From: Streptomyces cucumeris
GTDB lineage: Bacteria; Actinomycetota; Actinomycetes; Streptomycetales; Streptomycetaceae
Length of the DNA: 64,000 bases
Direction: 5' to 3'
NCBI RefSeq assembly: GCF_024295805.1
Contig: NZ_JANCLX010000002.1
Location: 486,293 to 550,292, forward strand
Positions 43,108 through 51,245 of this stretch are shown here, one piece after another. The first letter of the stretch is position 1; every line of letters starts with the position of its first letter. The position numbers and the translations under genes are program-made. The notes below the pieces were generated by a model that had not been told where the DNA came from, did not search any database, and saw only the letters and a program-made list of their open reading frames with translations.

Positions 43108-44037
43108 TCAGCGGGCCCCGCGCGGGTCGCGGGACGCATGCTCCGGCGCGCCGGACACGCCGTCGAGCCCCGCCGCCCCCGCGGCCCCGCTGACCAGCCC
43201 GGTCGCCAGCAGCCGCAGCCCCGCCTCGGCCGGGGAGCCCGGCTCCGCGCCGTACATCAGCAGAGCCTGGCCCCCGGAGTCCGGCAGCCGGGTCATCTCG
43301 AAGCCCAGCTCCAGCGGTCCGACCAGCGGATGGTGGAACGCCTTCGTACCGAAGGAGCAGCGGCGCACCGCATGGCGGGCCCACAGCGCCGCGAACACCT
43401 CGCTCTTCATGGTCAGCTCACCGATCAGCTCCGCCAGCCGCCGGTCGTCGGGGTGTTCGCCCGCCGCCACCCGCAGCGAGGAGACCGCCCTCCGTGCCTC
43501 CGCCTCCCAGTCCGGATACAGCTCTCGGGTGTGCGGATCGAGGAAGAGCATCCGCTGCGCGTTGGGCCGCTCCCGGGGACGGTCCGGCGCGTCCGCGGGC
43601 AGGTGTCCGGCGATCAGGGCGTGTCCCAGCGGGTTCCAGGCCAGCACCTCGAACCGGCGGTCCATGACCAGCGCGGGCACCCGGTCCATCGCGGCGAGCA
43701 GCTGACGGGTGGCGGGGCGGGCGCATTCCGCGCGCGGTGCGCGGGGGCGGCCGCCCCGCACCGGCCGGGCCAGATTGCGCAGATGGGCGTGTTCGTCGGG
43801 GGTCAGCCGCAGCGCCCGCGCGATGGCGTCCAGCACCCCGTCCGAGGCGCCGGTGGACTGCCCCTGTTCCAGCCGGGTGTAGTACGCCACGCTCACCCCC
43901 GCAAGCTGGGCCAGCTCCTCACGGCGCAGTCCGGGCACCCGGCGCCGGGTGCCGTACGCGACCAGCCCGACGTCCTCGGGGCGCAGCGCGGCGCGGCGGG
44001 TGCGGAGGAAGTCGCCCAGTTCGGCAGGTGTGTCCAT
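43108..44037 (-). CDS. XRE-family regulator with MmyB-like ligand domain
   Basis: 309 residues. The N-terminal HTH (LGDFLRTRRAALRPEDVGL, GLRREELAQLAGVSVAYYTRLEQG) is followed by a MmyB-like PAS-type ligand domain (RQLLAAMDRVPALVMDRRFEVLAWNPLGHALI, MLFLDPHTRELYPDWEAEA, HHPLVGPLELGFE). Such regulators often sit beside a reductase they control. Here the divergent neighbour is glgP, 165 bases away, and no reductase is adjacent. The HTH motif AQLAGVSVAYYTRLEQG is complete. Confidence 0.9.
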   Translation of the reverse strand: MDTPAELGDFLRTRRAALRPEDVGLVAYGTRRRVPGLRREELAQLAGVSVAYYTRLEQGQSTGASDGVLDAIARALRLTPDEHAHLRNLARPVRGGRPRAPRAECARPATRQLLAAMDRVPALVMDRRFEVLAWNPLGHALIAGHLPADAPDRPRERPNAQRMLFLDPHTRELYPDWEAEARRAVSSLRVAAGEHPDDRRLAELIGELTMKSEVFAALWARHAVRRCSFGTKAFHHPLVGPLELGFEMTRLPDSGGQALLMYGAEPGSPAEAGLRLLATGLVSGAAGAAGLDGVSGAPEHASRDPRGAR

Positions 44038-44202
44038 GGGGACCAGTGTTCACCGTCGGGGCGCGCCGTGCCTGTCCCTGTCAGTGGCAGGCTGGGCGGC
44101 CCCGGAACGCCGTGGCCGGAAAGGCCGTTCCGATCCGCCACCGCGTCCCGGGGGCGGGCGAAAGCCCCAAAACGGGGACGCGTCGGCCGCTACCGTCGAA
44201 GG

Positions 44203-46788
44203 GTGAAGGCCATTCGTCGATTCAGCGTGCGTCCCGTCCTTCCGGAACCCCTACGACCCCTGCAGACCCTGGCGCACAATCTGCGCTGGTCCTGGCATCC
44301 CGAGACCCGCGATCTCTTCGAGGCGGTGGACCCCGGGTGCTGGCGGGCCGCGGGCGGCGACCCGGTGCGGCTGCTGTCCACCGTGCCCGTCGCCCGCCTC
44401 GCCGAGCTGGCCGGGGACCGCGGCTTCCTGCGCCGTCTGCGGGCGGCCGACGACGATCTGCGCGACTACCTCACCACACCCCGCTGGTACCAGGGCCGGT
44501 CCGGCGAGGACCCGGCGGCGCGTCCGCCCGCCGCCATCGCCTACTTCTCCCCGGAGTTCGGCATCACCGCCGCCCTCCCGCAGTACTCCGGCGGCCTCGG
44601 CATCCTCGCCGGGGATCACCTCAAGGCCGCCAGCGACCTCGGGGTGCCCCTGATCGGCGTCGGACTGCTCTACCGCCACGGCTACTTCCGCCAGTCCCTC
44701 TCCCGCGAGGGCTGGCAGCAGGAGCGCTACCCGGTGCTCGACCCCGACGAGCTGCCGCTGACCCCGCTGTGCGAACCGGACGGCCGTGCGGTGCGCGTCC
44801 GGCTCGCCCTCCCCGGCGGCCGGCCGCTGTACGCCCGGATCTGGCAGGCGCGCGTCGGCCGGGTGCCCCTGCTGCTCCTGGACTCCGACGTACCGGAGAA
44901 CGGACACGGCGAGCGCGAGGTCACCGACCGGCTCTACGGCGGCGGCAGCGAACACCGGCTGCGCCAGGAGATGCTGCTGGGCATCGGCGGGGTCCGCGCG
45001 GTGCGCGCGTACTGCGGGCTGACCGGCCACCCGGAGCCCGAGGTGTTCCACACCAACGAGGGCCACGCCGGGTTCCAGGGCCTGGAGCGGATCGGTGAAC
45101 TCATCGCCGACGGTGCCGGTTTCGAGGCCGCGCACGAGGCGGTGCGGGCGGGCACCGTCTTCACCACCCACACCCCCGTGCCCGCCGGGATCGACCGCTT
45201 CGACCGGGAGCTGGTCGCCCGCCACTTCGGCGACGACGGCGAACTCCCCGGGATCGCGGTCGAGCGGATCCTCGCCCTCGGCATGGAGACCTACCCCGGT
45301 GGCGAGCCGAACCTCTTCAACATGGCGGTGATGGGACTGCGGCTGGCCCAGCGCGCCAACGGGGTGTCCGTACTGCACGGGCGGGTCAGCCGGGAGATGT
45401 TCGCCGGGCTCTGGCCGGGCTTCGACCCCGAGGAGGTGCCCATCACCTCGGTCACCAACGGTGTGCACGCCCCCACCTGGACCGCCCCCGAGATCACCCG
45501 GCTCGGTGCCCGGCAGTTCGGCCACCTCTCCGACGGTGAACTGTGGCGGCTCCGCCGCACCCTGCGCGAACAGCTGGTGAACGAGGTCCGGCGGCGGCTG
45601 TACACGGCCTGGCGGCAGCGCGGCGCGGGCACCGCCGAACTCGGCTGGATCGACGGTGTCCTGGACCCGGACGTCCTCACCATCGGCTTCGCCCGCCGGG
45701 TCCCCTCCTACAAACGGCTCACCCTGATGCTGCGCGACCCCGACCGGCTGATGGAGCTGCTGCTCCACCCCGAGCGGCCGGTCCAGATCGTCGTCGCGGG
45801 CAAGGCCCATCCCGCCGACGACGGCGGCAAGCGGCTGATCCAGGAGCTGGTGCGGTTCGCCGACGACCCCCGGGTCCGCCACCGGCTGGTCTTCCTGCCC
45901 GACTACGGCATGGCGATGGCCCAGAAGCTCTACCCCGGCTGCGACGTCTGGCTCAACAACCCGCTGCGGCCGCTGGAGGCGTGCGGCACCAGCGGGATGA
46001 AGGCGGCGCTCAACGGCTGTCTCAACCTCTCCGTCCTGGACGGCTGGTGGGACGAGTGGTACGACCCCGACTTCGGCTGGGCCATCCCCACCGCCGACGG
46101 CGCCGCCACCGACGAGACCCGCCGGGACGACCTGGAGGCCGCCGCCCTCTACGAGCTGCTGGAGCAGCGGGTCGCCCCGCGCTACTACGACCGCGGTCCG
46201 GACGGCCTCCCCGCCCGCTGGATCGACATGGTCCGGCGCACCCTGACCACCCTCGCCCCCAAGGTGCCGGCGGGCCGGATGGTGCGTGAGTACACCGAGC
46301 GGCTCTACGATCCGGCCGCCCGTGCCCACCGCGTCCTGGACCCTGCCACCGCCGGTGAACTGGCCCGCTGGAAGGCCCGGGTACGGGACGCCTGGCCCGG
46401 TGTCGCCGTGGACCATGTGGAGGCCCGGCTCACCCCGCCCGCCCCCGCCGGCGCCGCCGAACTGGGCTCGGCGCTCTCCCTGCGGGTCCGGGTGCGCCTC
46501 GGCGGTCTGGAACCCGGTGATGTCGAGGTGCAGGCCGTCGCGGGACGGGTCGATGACACCGACCGGATCACCGACGGCACCCGGGTGCCGCTCAAGCCCA
46601 CCGCGGGCCCGGACGCGGAGGGCCGCCGTCTCTACGAGGGCCCGCTCGCCCTGGACCGCACCGGTCCCTTCGGCTACACCGTCCGGGTGCTGCCCGCCCA
46701 CCGGCTGCTCGCCGACCCCGCCGAACCGGGCCTGGTCGCGCTGCCTCCGGATACCACCGCGGAGGAGGCGGGTGTCCTGCTGCGCTGA
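44203..46788 (+). CDS. glgP: Alpha-glucan (maltodextrin/glycogen) phosphorylase
   Basis: 861 residues from GTG (VKAIRRFSVRPVLPEPL). It releases glucose-1-phosphate from alpha-1,4-glucan ends. A DUF3417 N-terminal domain precedes the phosphorylase fold: AYFSPEFGITAALPQYSGGLGILAGDHLKAASDLGVPL, HTNEGHAGF and FARRVPSYKRLTL. The PLP lysine should be Lys600 (ACGTSGMKAALNG). The family is the short-form actinobacterial/archaeal type. TACCGT (44191-44196) lies exactly six bases before the GTG with no RBS, a strong leaderless signature. It stands near the GlgE operons but is transcribed separately. Confidence 0.95.
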   Translation: MKAIRRFSVRPVLPEPLRPLQTLAHNLRWSWHPETRDLFEAVDPGCWRAAGGDPVRLLSTVPVARLAELAGDRGFLRRLRAADDDLRDYLTTPRWYQGRSGEDPAARPPAAIAYFSPEFGITAALPQYSGGLGILAGDHLKAASDLGVPLIGVGLLYRHGYFRQSLSREGWQQERYPVLDPDELPLTPLCEPDGRAVRVRLALPGGRPLYARIWQARVGRVPLLLLDSDVPENGHGEREVTDRLYGGGSEHRLRQEMLLGIGGVRAVRAYCGLTGHPEPEVFHTNEGHAGFQGLERIGELIADGAGFEAAHEAVRAGTVFTTHTPVPAGIDRFDRELVARHFGDDGELPGIAVERILALGMETYPGGEPNLFNMAVMGLRLAQRANGVSVLHGRVSREMFAGLWPGFDPEEVPITSVTNGVHAPTWTAPEITRLGARQFGHLSDGELWRLRRTLREQLVNEVRRRLYTAWRQRGAGTAELGWIDGVLDPDVLTIGFARRVPSYKRLTLMLRDPDRLMELLLHPERPVQIVVAGKAHPADDGGKRLIQELVRFADDPRVRHRLVFLPDYGMAMAQKLYPGCDVWLNNPLRPLEACGTSGMKAALNGCLNLSVLDGWWDEWYDPDFGWAIPTADGAATDETRRDDLEAAALYELLEQRVAPRYYDRGPDGLPARWIDMVRRTLTTLAPKVPAGRMVREYTERLYDPAARAHRVLDPATAGELARWKARVRDAWPGVAVDHVEARLTPPAPAGAAELGSALSLRVRVRLGGLEPGDVEVQAVAGRVDDTDRITDGTRVPLKPTAGPDAEGRRLYEGPLALDRTGPFGYTVRVLPAHRLLADPAEPGLVALPPDTTAEEAGVLLR

Positions 46789-46861
46789 CACCGGCCACCG
46801 GGGCGCTTCCCGGCAACCGCGCCAACGTGCTGGGCGGGTCGGCCGGTTGGGGCTACGCTGG

Positions 46862-47050
46862 GGGGTGGACCACGGAGCAACGGGGGAGTTGCACCCCATG
46901 CCCGACGTCATGTGGTGCACGAAAATAGCCGGCCGCCAGGCCGGAACGCTCGGTCCCGCGGGGCGCAAGCCCCGTGCAGCACGTATGAGATCTTGGACGT
47001 CGGCAGGACCTCAGCTGACCACTGTGTGCGGTGGTCGGGCTGAGCCTGCC
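46862..47050 (+). ncRNA. Structured leader or small RNA before a small membrane protein gene
   Basis: TACGCT (46854-46859) could be a -10 box starting a transcript near 46866. Successive stems are GCAAC/GTTGC (46878-46893 region) and a three-way junction. The junction is closed by GTGGTGCACG (46912) and CGTGCAGCAC (46973), with arms CCGGCC/GGCCGG (46929-46944) and GGGGC-GCAA-GCCCC. A 49-base hairpin follows: GGCAGG, CTCAGC and GACCAC pair with GTGGTC, GCTGAG and CCTGCC (47002-47050). I do not recognise a known riboswitch class. A cis-acting leader is favoured because a small ORF begins 42 bases later. Confidence 0.45.
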
Positions 47051-47091
47051 GGGCCACCAGTTCGATCACCCGAGAGAAGGGCTGAGAACTG

Positions 47092-47253
47092 GTGGAGTGG
47101 GACACCATCACCCTGCTTGTGCTCGCGGCCTTCGGGCTGGCCGGACTCGTGCTGACGCTGGCCGCGGAGACACTCTCCAAGGTGCCCGCGGTCATCGAGG
47201 CATGGCGCCGGGCCCGTACCGCGTGGCGCGGGGGAGACGACGGCTCCCGATGA
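47092..47253 (+). CDS. 53-residue single-pass membrane protein
   Basis: Starting at GTG (VEWDTITLLVLAAFGL) the frame runs 53 codons to TGA. One hydrophobic helix (about 6-25) precedes an amphipathic, basic tail (PAVIEAWRRARTAWRGGDDGSR). GAGAAGGG lies about ten bases before the start. The tidy N-in/helix/basic-tail plan and the structured leader upstream argue for a real gene. It converges with an M4 protease gene 106 bases further on. No family is recognised; a stress or regulatory micro-protein is possible. Confidence 0.55.
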   Translation: MEWDTITLLVLAAFGLAGLVLTLAAETLSKVPAVIEAWRRARTAWRGGDDGSR

Positions 47254-47359
47254 GACCGGGACACGAGCGCGAGAGGTACCGGCCCCGGGAGCCGGGCGGA
47301 CCGGGAACGGCCCGCCCGGCCGGAGTCATCCGGGGTCCGGATGACGTTCACACCGTGGC

Positions 47360-49024
47360 TCAGGTGACGTTCACGCCGCCCCAGGCCTTGTCGACCGTCT
47401 TGTACTCGGTGCTGCTCGCGCCGTACAGGGCCTTGGCCGCCTTGAGGGTGGCGGTGCGGGCCTTGGCGTAGTTGGTGGTCGACGTCATATACGTGGTGAG
47501 CGCCTTGTACCAGATCTTCTCGGCCTTGGCGCGCCCGATGCCCTTGACGGTGCGGCCGTCCTTGGTCGGGCTGTCGTAGGTCACCCCGCCGATCACCTTC
47601 CGCCCGCTGCCCTCGGCCAGCAGGAAGAAGAAGTGGTTGGCGATACCGGAGGTGAAGTGCGGGTCGTCGTCGCCGACGCCGCGCTTCCAGTAGTCGTAGG
47701 ACAAGCCGTCCTTGCTCGGCTTGTCCATGTAGCGCAGCGGGGTGCCGTCGCCATTGATGTCGATCTTCTCGCCGATGAGGTAGTCACCGGGGTCCTTGGC
47801 GTTCTTGGCGTAGAACTCGACCGCCGTGCCGAAGATGTCGGAGGTGGCCTCGTTCAGCCCGCCGGACTCACCGCTGTACTCCAGGTTGGCGGTGGCGGAG
47901 GTCAGACCGTGGCTCATCTCGTGGCCCGCGACATCGAGCGAGGTGAGCGGGTTCTTGTCGTTCTCGCCGTCGCCGTAGGTCATGCAGAAGCACTCGTCGT
48001 CCCAGAACGCGTTGACATACGCGGTGCTGAAGTGGACGCGCGAGTAGGCGGCCTTGCCGTTGTTCCGGATGCCGTTGCGGTGCAGAACCTTCTTGTAGTA
48101 GTCCCACGTCATGGCGGCGCCGTAGTGGACGTCCACGGCGGCGGTCTGCGCGATGGTGGGCTTGCCGTTGCCCCAGACGTTGTTGGCGTCCCAGAACTTC
48201 GAGCCCTTGCCCTCTTCCTTGTGCTTGAGGTTGTACGTCATATGGCCACCGCGGGCGGTGTCCTTCAGCAGCCACTGGCTGCCGCTCTTGACGCTGCCGA
48301 CGGTGACCTTGCCGTTGTGCTGGCCGGTACCGCTGCCGGTCTCGATGGCCTCGTAGGAGTAGAGCTCCTTGCCGGAGTCGGCGTCGGTGATGATGTGCTT
48401 CCGGCTCGGGGTGCCGTCCTTCTGCACACCGCTCACCACGGTCTCCCAGGCGAGCACCGGCTTGCCGGTGGCGGCCCAGATCACCTTGCGGGGCGCGCGC
48501 TCGGTGGTGGCCGCGGACCCGGCCGAGGACTTCGCGGCACGCAGCGCGGACCGCTGGGCACTCGAAGAGGCGATGGCGGCACGGGTGTCGGACACCGCGA
48601 TCTTCGCGTCGGTGGCCTTGGTGACACCCTCGGAGGCACCGCTCGCGGACTCGTGGACGACCAGGTCGCCACCGAGGATGGGCAGTCCTGCGTAGGTGCG
48701 CTCATAGCGGGTGTGGAGGGTGCCGTCGGCGTCCTTGACCACGTCACGGACGACGAGCTTCTCCTTGCCGCCGAGGCCGAGCGACCTGGCGGTGGACGCC
48801 GTGGTGGCGCCCGCCTCGCGCAGCAGCTCGGCGCGGGCCGAGGCGGAGAGGGTCAGGGTCTGGGCGCCGGTGGTGCCGGACTTCGGGGTGGCCGCGTCCG
48901 CCGAACCGGTGGTGAACCCGGCGGCGAGGAGGGAGGCCGCCACGGTCGCCGCGCCCGCGGCGAGGGCGGTGCGGCGTCTGTGGCGTGACAAGCCGGATAT
49001 GACAGACGTCGAGCGTGAGTCCAC
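47360..49024 (-). CDS. Secreted M4 (thermolysin-like) zinc metalloprotease, copy 1
   Basis: 554 residues from the GTG (VDSRSTSVISG) that lies six bases after AGGAG; the ATG two codons earlier touches the RBS. A signal peptide (about 18-44, SADAAT) precedes an FTP/PepSY propeptide (to about 215) and the M4 catalytic domain. The zinc site is HEMSH near residue 368 with the downstream Glu in GESGGLNEATSD; DDPHFTSGIANHFFF holds the transition-state His. No C-terminal extension follows. A perfect dyad (GCAAAGA-TGTG-TCTTTGC, 49075-49092) lies 51 bases upstream of the start. First of three tandem M4 genes. Confidence 0.93.
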   Translation of the reverse strand: MDSRSTSVISGLSRHRRRTALAAGAATVAASLLAAGFTTGSADAATPKSGTTGAQTLTLSASARAELLREAGATTASTARSLGLGGKEKLVVRDVVKDADGTLHTRYERTYAGLPILGGDLVVHESASGASEGVTKATDAKIAVSDTRAAIASSSAQRSALRAAKSSAGSAATTERAPRKVIWAATGKPVLAWETVVSGVQKDGTPSRKHIITDADSGKELYSYEAIETGSGTGQHNGKVTVGSVKSGSQWLLKDTARGGHMTYNLKHKEEGKGSKFWDANNVWGNGKPTIAQTAAVDVHYGAAMTWDYYKKVLHRNGIRNNGKAAYSRVHFSTAYVNAFWDDECFCMTYGDGENDKNPLTSLDVAGHEMSHGLTSATANLEYSGESGGLNEATSDIFGTAVEFYAKNAKDPGDYLIGEKIDINGDGTPLRYMDKPSKDGLSYDYWKRGVGDDDPHFTSGIANHFFFLLAEGSGRKVIGGVTYDSPTKDGRTVKGIGRAKAEKIWYKALTTYMTSTTNYAKARTATLKAAKALYGASSTEYKTVDKAWGGVNVT

Positions 49025-49074
49025 GCGCATCTCCTGTTGTCATGGGAAGTTGGAGGGCATAGCCGTCCAACACG

Positions 49075-49092
49075 GCAAAGATGTGTCTTTGC
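49075..49092. promoter_or_regulatory. Dyad upstream of M4 protease copy 1
   Basis: GCAAAGA (49075-49081) and TCTTTGC (49086-49092) are exact complements around TGTG, 51-68 bases upstream of the start codon. It is a possible regulator site in the short gap between two protease genes. Confidence 0.4.
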
Positions 49093-49107
49093 GGTGAAGA
49101 AAACATA

Positions 49108-49139
49108 CCGGTGCCCGGGGCGATTGCCCCGGGCACCGG
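49108..49139 (-). terminator. Terminator between M4 copies 2 and 1
   Basis: CCGGTGCCCGGGGC (49108-49121) pairs perfectly with 49126-49139 around GATT. Read on the minus strand the stem is followed by TATGTTTTCTT, so copy 2 is transcribed separately from copy 1. Confidence 0.8.
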
Positions 49140-49167
49140 CTATGTGAGGGAGCGAACTCCGCTTGTT

Positions 49168-50832
49168 TTACTTGACGTTGACCCCGGCCCAGGCGGCGGC
49201 GACGGCCTTGGCCTCGGCACCGTCGGCGCCGAAGAGGTCGTTGGCGGCCTTCACGGTCGCCTCACGGGCGGCCTTGTAGTCCGTGGTGGAGGTCATGTAC
49301 GTGGTGAGCGCCTTGTACCAGATCTTCTCGGCCTTGTCCCGGCCGATGCCCTCGACCTTGGAGCCGTCCGCGGTCGGGCTGTCGTACTTGACGCCGTTGA
49401 TCTCCTTGGCGCCGCTGCCCTCGGACAGCAGGTAGAAGAAGTGGTTGGCGACACCCGAGGAGTAGTGCACGTCCTGGCCGCCGACATCGTCGGACCAGTT
49501 GTCCGCCGACTGACCGTCCTTGCTCGGCTTGTCCATGTAGCGCAGCGGGGTGCCGTCGCCATTGATGTTGATCTCTTCGCCGATGTTGTAGTCGCCGACG
49601 TCCTCCTTGTTCTTGGCGGAGAACTCGACCGAGGTGCCGAAGATGTCGGAGGTGGCCTCGTTCAGGCCGCCGGACTCACCGGTGTACTCCAGACCGGCGG
49701 TCTTGGAGGTGACACCGTGGGACATCTCGTGCGCCGCGACGTCGAGGGCGGTCAGCGGGGCCTTGTTGCCCTCACCGTCGCCGTACGTCATGCAGAAGCA
49801 CTCGTCGTCCCAGAAGGCGTTGACGTAGCTGTCGCCGTAGTGGACCCGGGAGTACGCGCCCTTGCCGTCATCGGCGATGCCGTTCCGGCCGTGCACGTTC
49901 TTGTAGTAGTCCCAGGTGACACCGGCACCGTACTGGGCGTCGACGGCCGCGGTCTGCGGGTCGTCACCCTTGCCGTTGCCCCACTTGTCGTCCTCGTCGG
50001 TGAACGCCTTGCCCTCGCCGTCCTCCTTGTTCTCGAGGTTGGTGGTCTTGTGGCCACCGCGGTCGGCGTCGGTCAGGGTGAAGCCGCTGCCCTCCTTGGA
50101 GGTGCCCAGCTCGACCGAACCGGAGTACTGGCTCTCACCGCTGCCGGTCTTGATGCCCTGGAACTCGAAGAGCTTCTTGCCGGTGGCGGCGTCGGTGATC
50201 ACGTGGAGCTGGTTGGGCGTGCCGTCCTTCTGCACACCGCCGACCACGGTCTCGTAGGCCAGCACCGACTTGCCGTCGGCGGCCCAGACCACCTTGCGCG
50301 GGGTCTCGGCGACGGCCTTCTTGGTGCCGTCGGCCTTGGCCAGCTTGACCGCGGTCTTGGCGGCGCCGGTCGGGGCGACCGAGGCGGTGGTGGCGACCTT
50401 GATGGTGGCCTTGCTCGCCTTGGTGACGCTTCTGGCGTCGCCGCCCTTCTTGCCCTTGGCCTCGTGGACGATCAGGTCGCCGCCGAGGACGGGCAGACCG
50501 GCGTAGGTGCGGTCGTACCGGGTGTGGACGGTGCCGTCCTTGTCCTTGATGACATCCTTGACGACCAGCTTCTCCTTGGCACCCAGGCCAAGGGACTTCG
50601 CGGTGTCCGCCTTGGTGGCGTTGGCGTCGCGCATCAGCTCGGCGCGGACCGACGCGGTCATCTTGGCGGGCGTTGCTCCGGCGCGGACGTCGTCCCCGGC
50701 GGGGGCGGCGCCGGCGGAGCCGGTGGTCATTCCGGTGGCCAGCAGGGCCGCCGCGGCGACCGCAGCGCCGGCGGCGATGACCGAGCGGCGCTTTCCGCCG
50801 CGGGATATGGGCGTGGTGAACGTCTTGCTCAC
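49168..50832 (-). CDS. Secreted M4 zinc metalloprotease, copy 2
   Basis: 554 residues from GTG (VSKTFTTPIS), with GAGGAG six bases upstream. A signal peptide (about 15-42, SRGGKRRSVIAAGAAVAAAALLATGMTTGSAGA) is followed by an FTP/PepSY propeptide and the catalytic domain. The zinc motif is HEMSHGV at residues 368-374 with GESGGLNEATSDIFGT; the catalytic His is in GQDVHYSSGVANHFFYLL. It is very similar in layout to copies 1 and 3, indicating tandem duplication. Several acidic residues (KEDGEGKAFTDEDDKWG) give it a more negative surface than copy 1. It has its own terminator. Confidence 0.93.
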   Translation of the reverse strand: MSKTFTTPISRGGKRRSVIAAGAAVAAAALLATGMTTGSAGAAPAGDDVRAGATPAKMTASVRAELMRDANATKADTAKSLGLGAKEKLVVKDVIKDKDGTVHTRYDRTYAGLPVLGGDLIVHEAKGKKGGDARSVTKASKATIKVATTASVAPTGAAKTAVKLAKADGTKKAVAETPRKVVWAADGKSVLAYETVVGGVQKDGTPNQLHVITDAATGKKLFEFQGIKTGSGESQYSGSVELGTSKEGSGFTLTDADRGGHKTTNLENKEDGEGKAFTDEDDKWGNGKGDDPQTAAVDAQYGAGVTWDYYKNVHGRNGIADDGKGAYSRVHYGDSYVNAFWDDECFCMTYGDGEGNKAPLTALDVAAHEMSHGVTSKTAGLEYTGESGGLNEATSDIFGTSVEFSAKNKEDVGDYNIGEEININGDGTPLRYMDKPSKDGQSADNWSDDVGGQDVHYSSGVANHFFYLLSEGSGAKEINGVKYDSPTADGSKVEGIGRDKAEKIWYKALTTYMTSTTDYKAAREATVKAANDLFGADGAEAKAVAAAWAGVNVK

Positions 50833-51153
50833 GCGAAACTCCTCATTGCTGTGGGGGGGTCAGCGCCGGGCAGCGGGGAAGTGCGGCCCGGTGCTGAACA
50901 AGAGGTGCAGGTGCGTAATGCCTCGGCAGACTGTCACATAAGTCGAGGACATGTCACGGGTTTGGCGACAGGTCGGCCGGAAAATGTTCGTTGAATGTTG
51001 ATCATTCTCCGGATAACGGATTCAACGGGGCAGGCCGCGGCCCCCGTCCACGGTGCGCGACGGGGGCGCGAAAAGGCGCATGGGGGCTTGTTACGGCCAA
51101 GTAGCGCTGCTCCGGCGGGAGTCGGTGGTGTGGAGGGGGCGCATACGCATGGA
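50833..51153. promoter_or_regulatory. Upstream region of M4 copy 2; shared motif, no gene
   Basis: The 413-base gap between M4 copies 2 and 3 contains no convincing ORF. At 50964-50983 the minus strand reads TTTCCGGCCGACCTGTCGCC. A related element, TTTCCGGTCAATCTTTGTCGC-like, lies upstream of copy 3 at 53755-53775. The shared core TTTCCGG-[CT]-C-[AG]-A could be a common operator or promoter-proximal element. The region next to copy 3 ends with a terminator hairpin (51154-51192). Confidence 0.35.
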
Positions 51154-51192
51154 GGCGCCGCCAGGGGGAGTCGGGTCACCCCTGGCGGCGCC
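51154..51192. terminator. Terminator after M4 copy 3
   Basis: GGCGCCGCCAGGGG (51154-51167) pairs perfectly with CCCCTGGCGGCGCC (51179-51192) with an 11-base loop. It lies about 50 bases beyond the copy 3 stop on the minus strand. Confidence 0.75.
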
Positions 51193-51245
51193 TGCTGTGT
51201 GGGAAGGGTCACACCCTCATCGGGCGCGGTTCAGCTGAACCGTGG

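Noticed and set aside
41684..44037. A secondary-metabolite cluster around the protease and XRE regulator
   Set aside because: No polyketide, peptide-synthetase, terpene or RiPP genes are present; the surrounding genes are for primary metabolism and transport.
46862..47050. A tRNA, tmRNA or known riboswitch such as ydaO or cobalamin
   Set aside because: No CCA-like acceptor stem, anticodon arm or conserved riboswitch core was found; it is kept as an unclassified structured leader.
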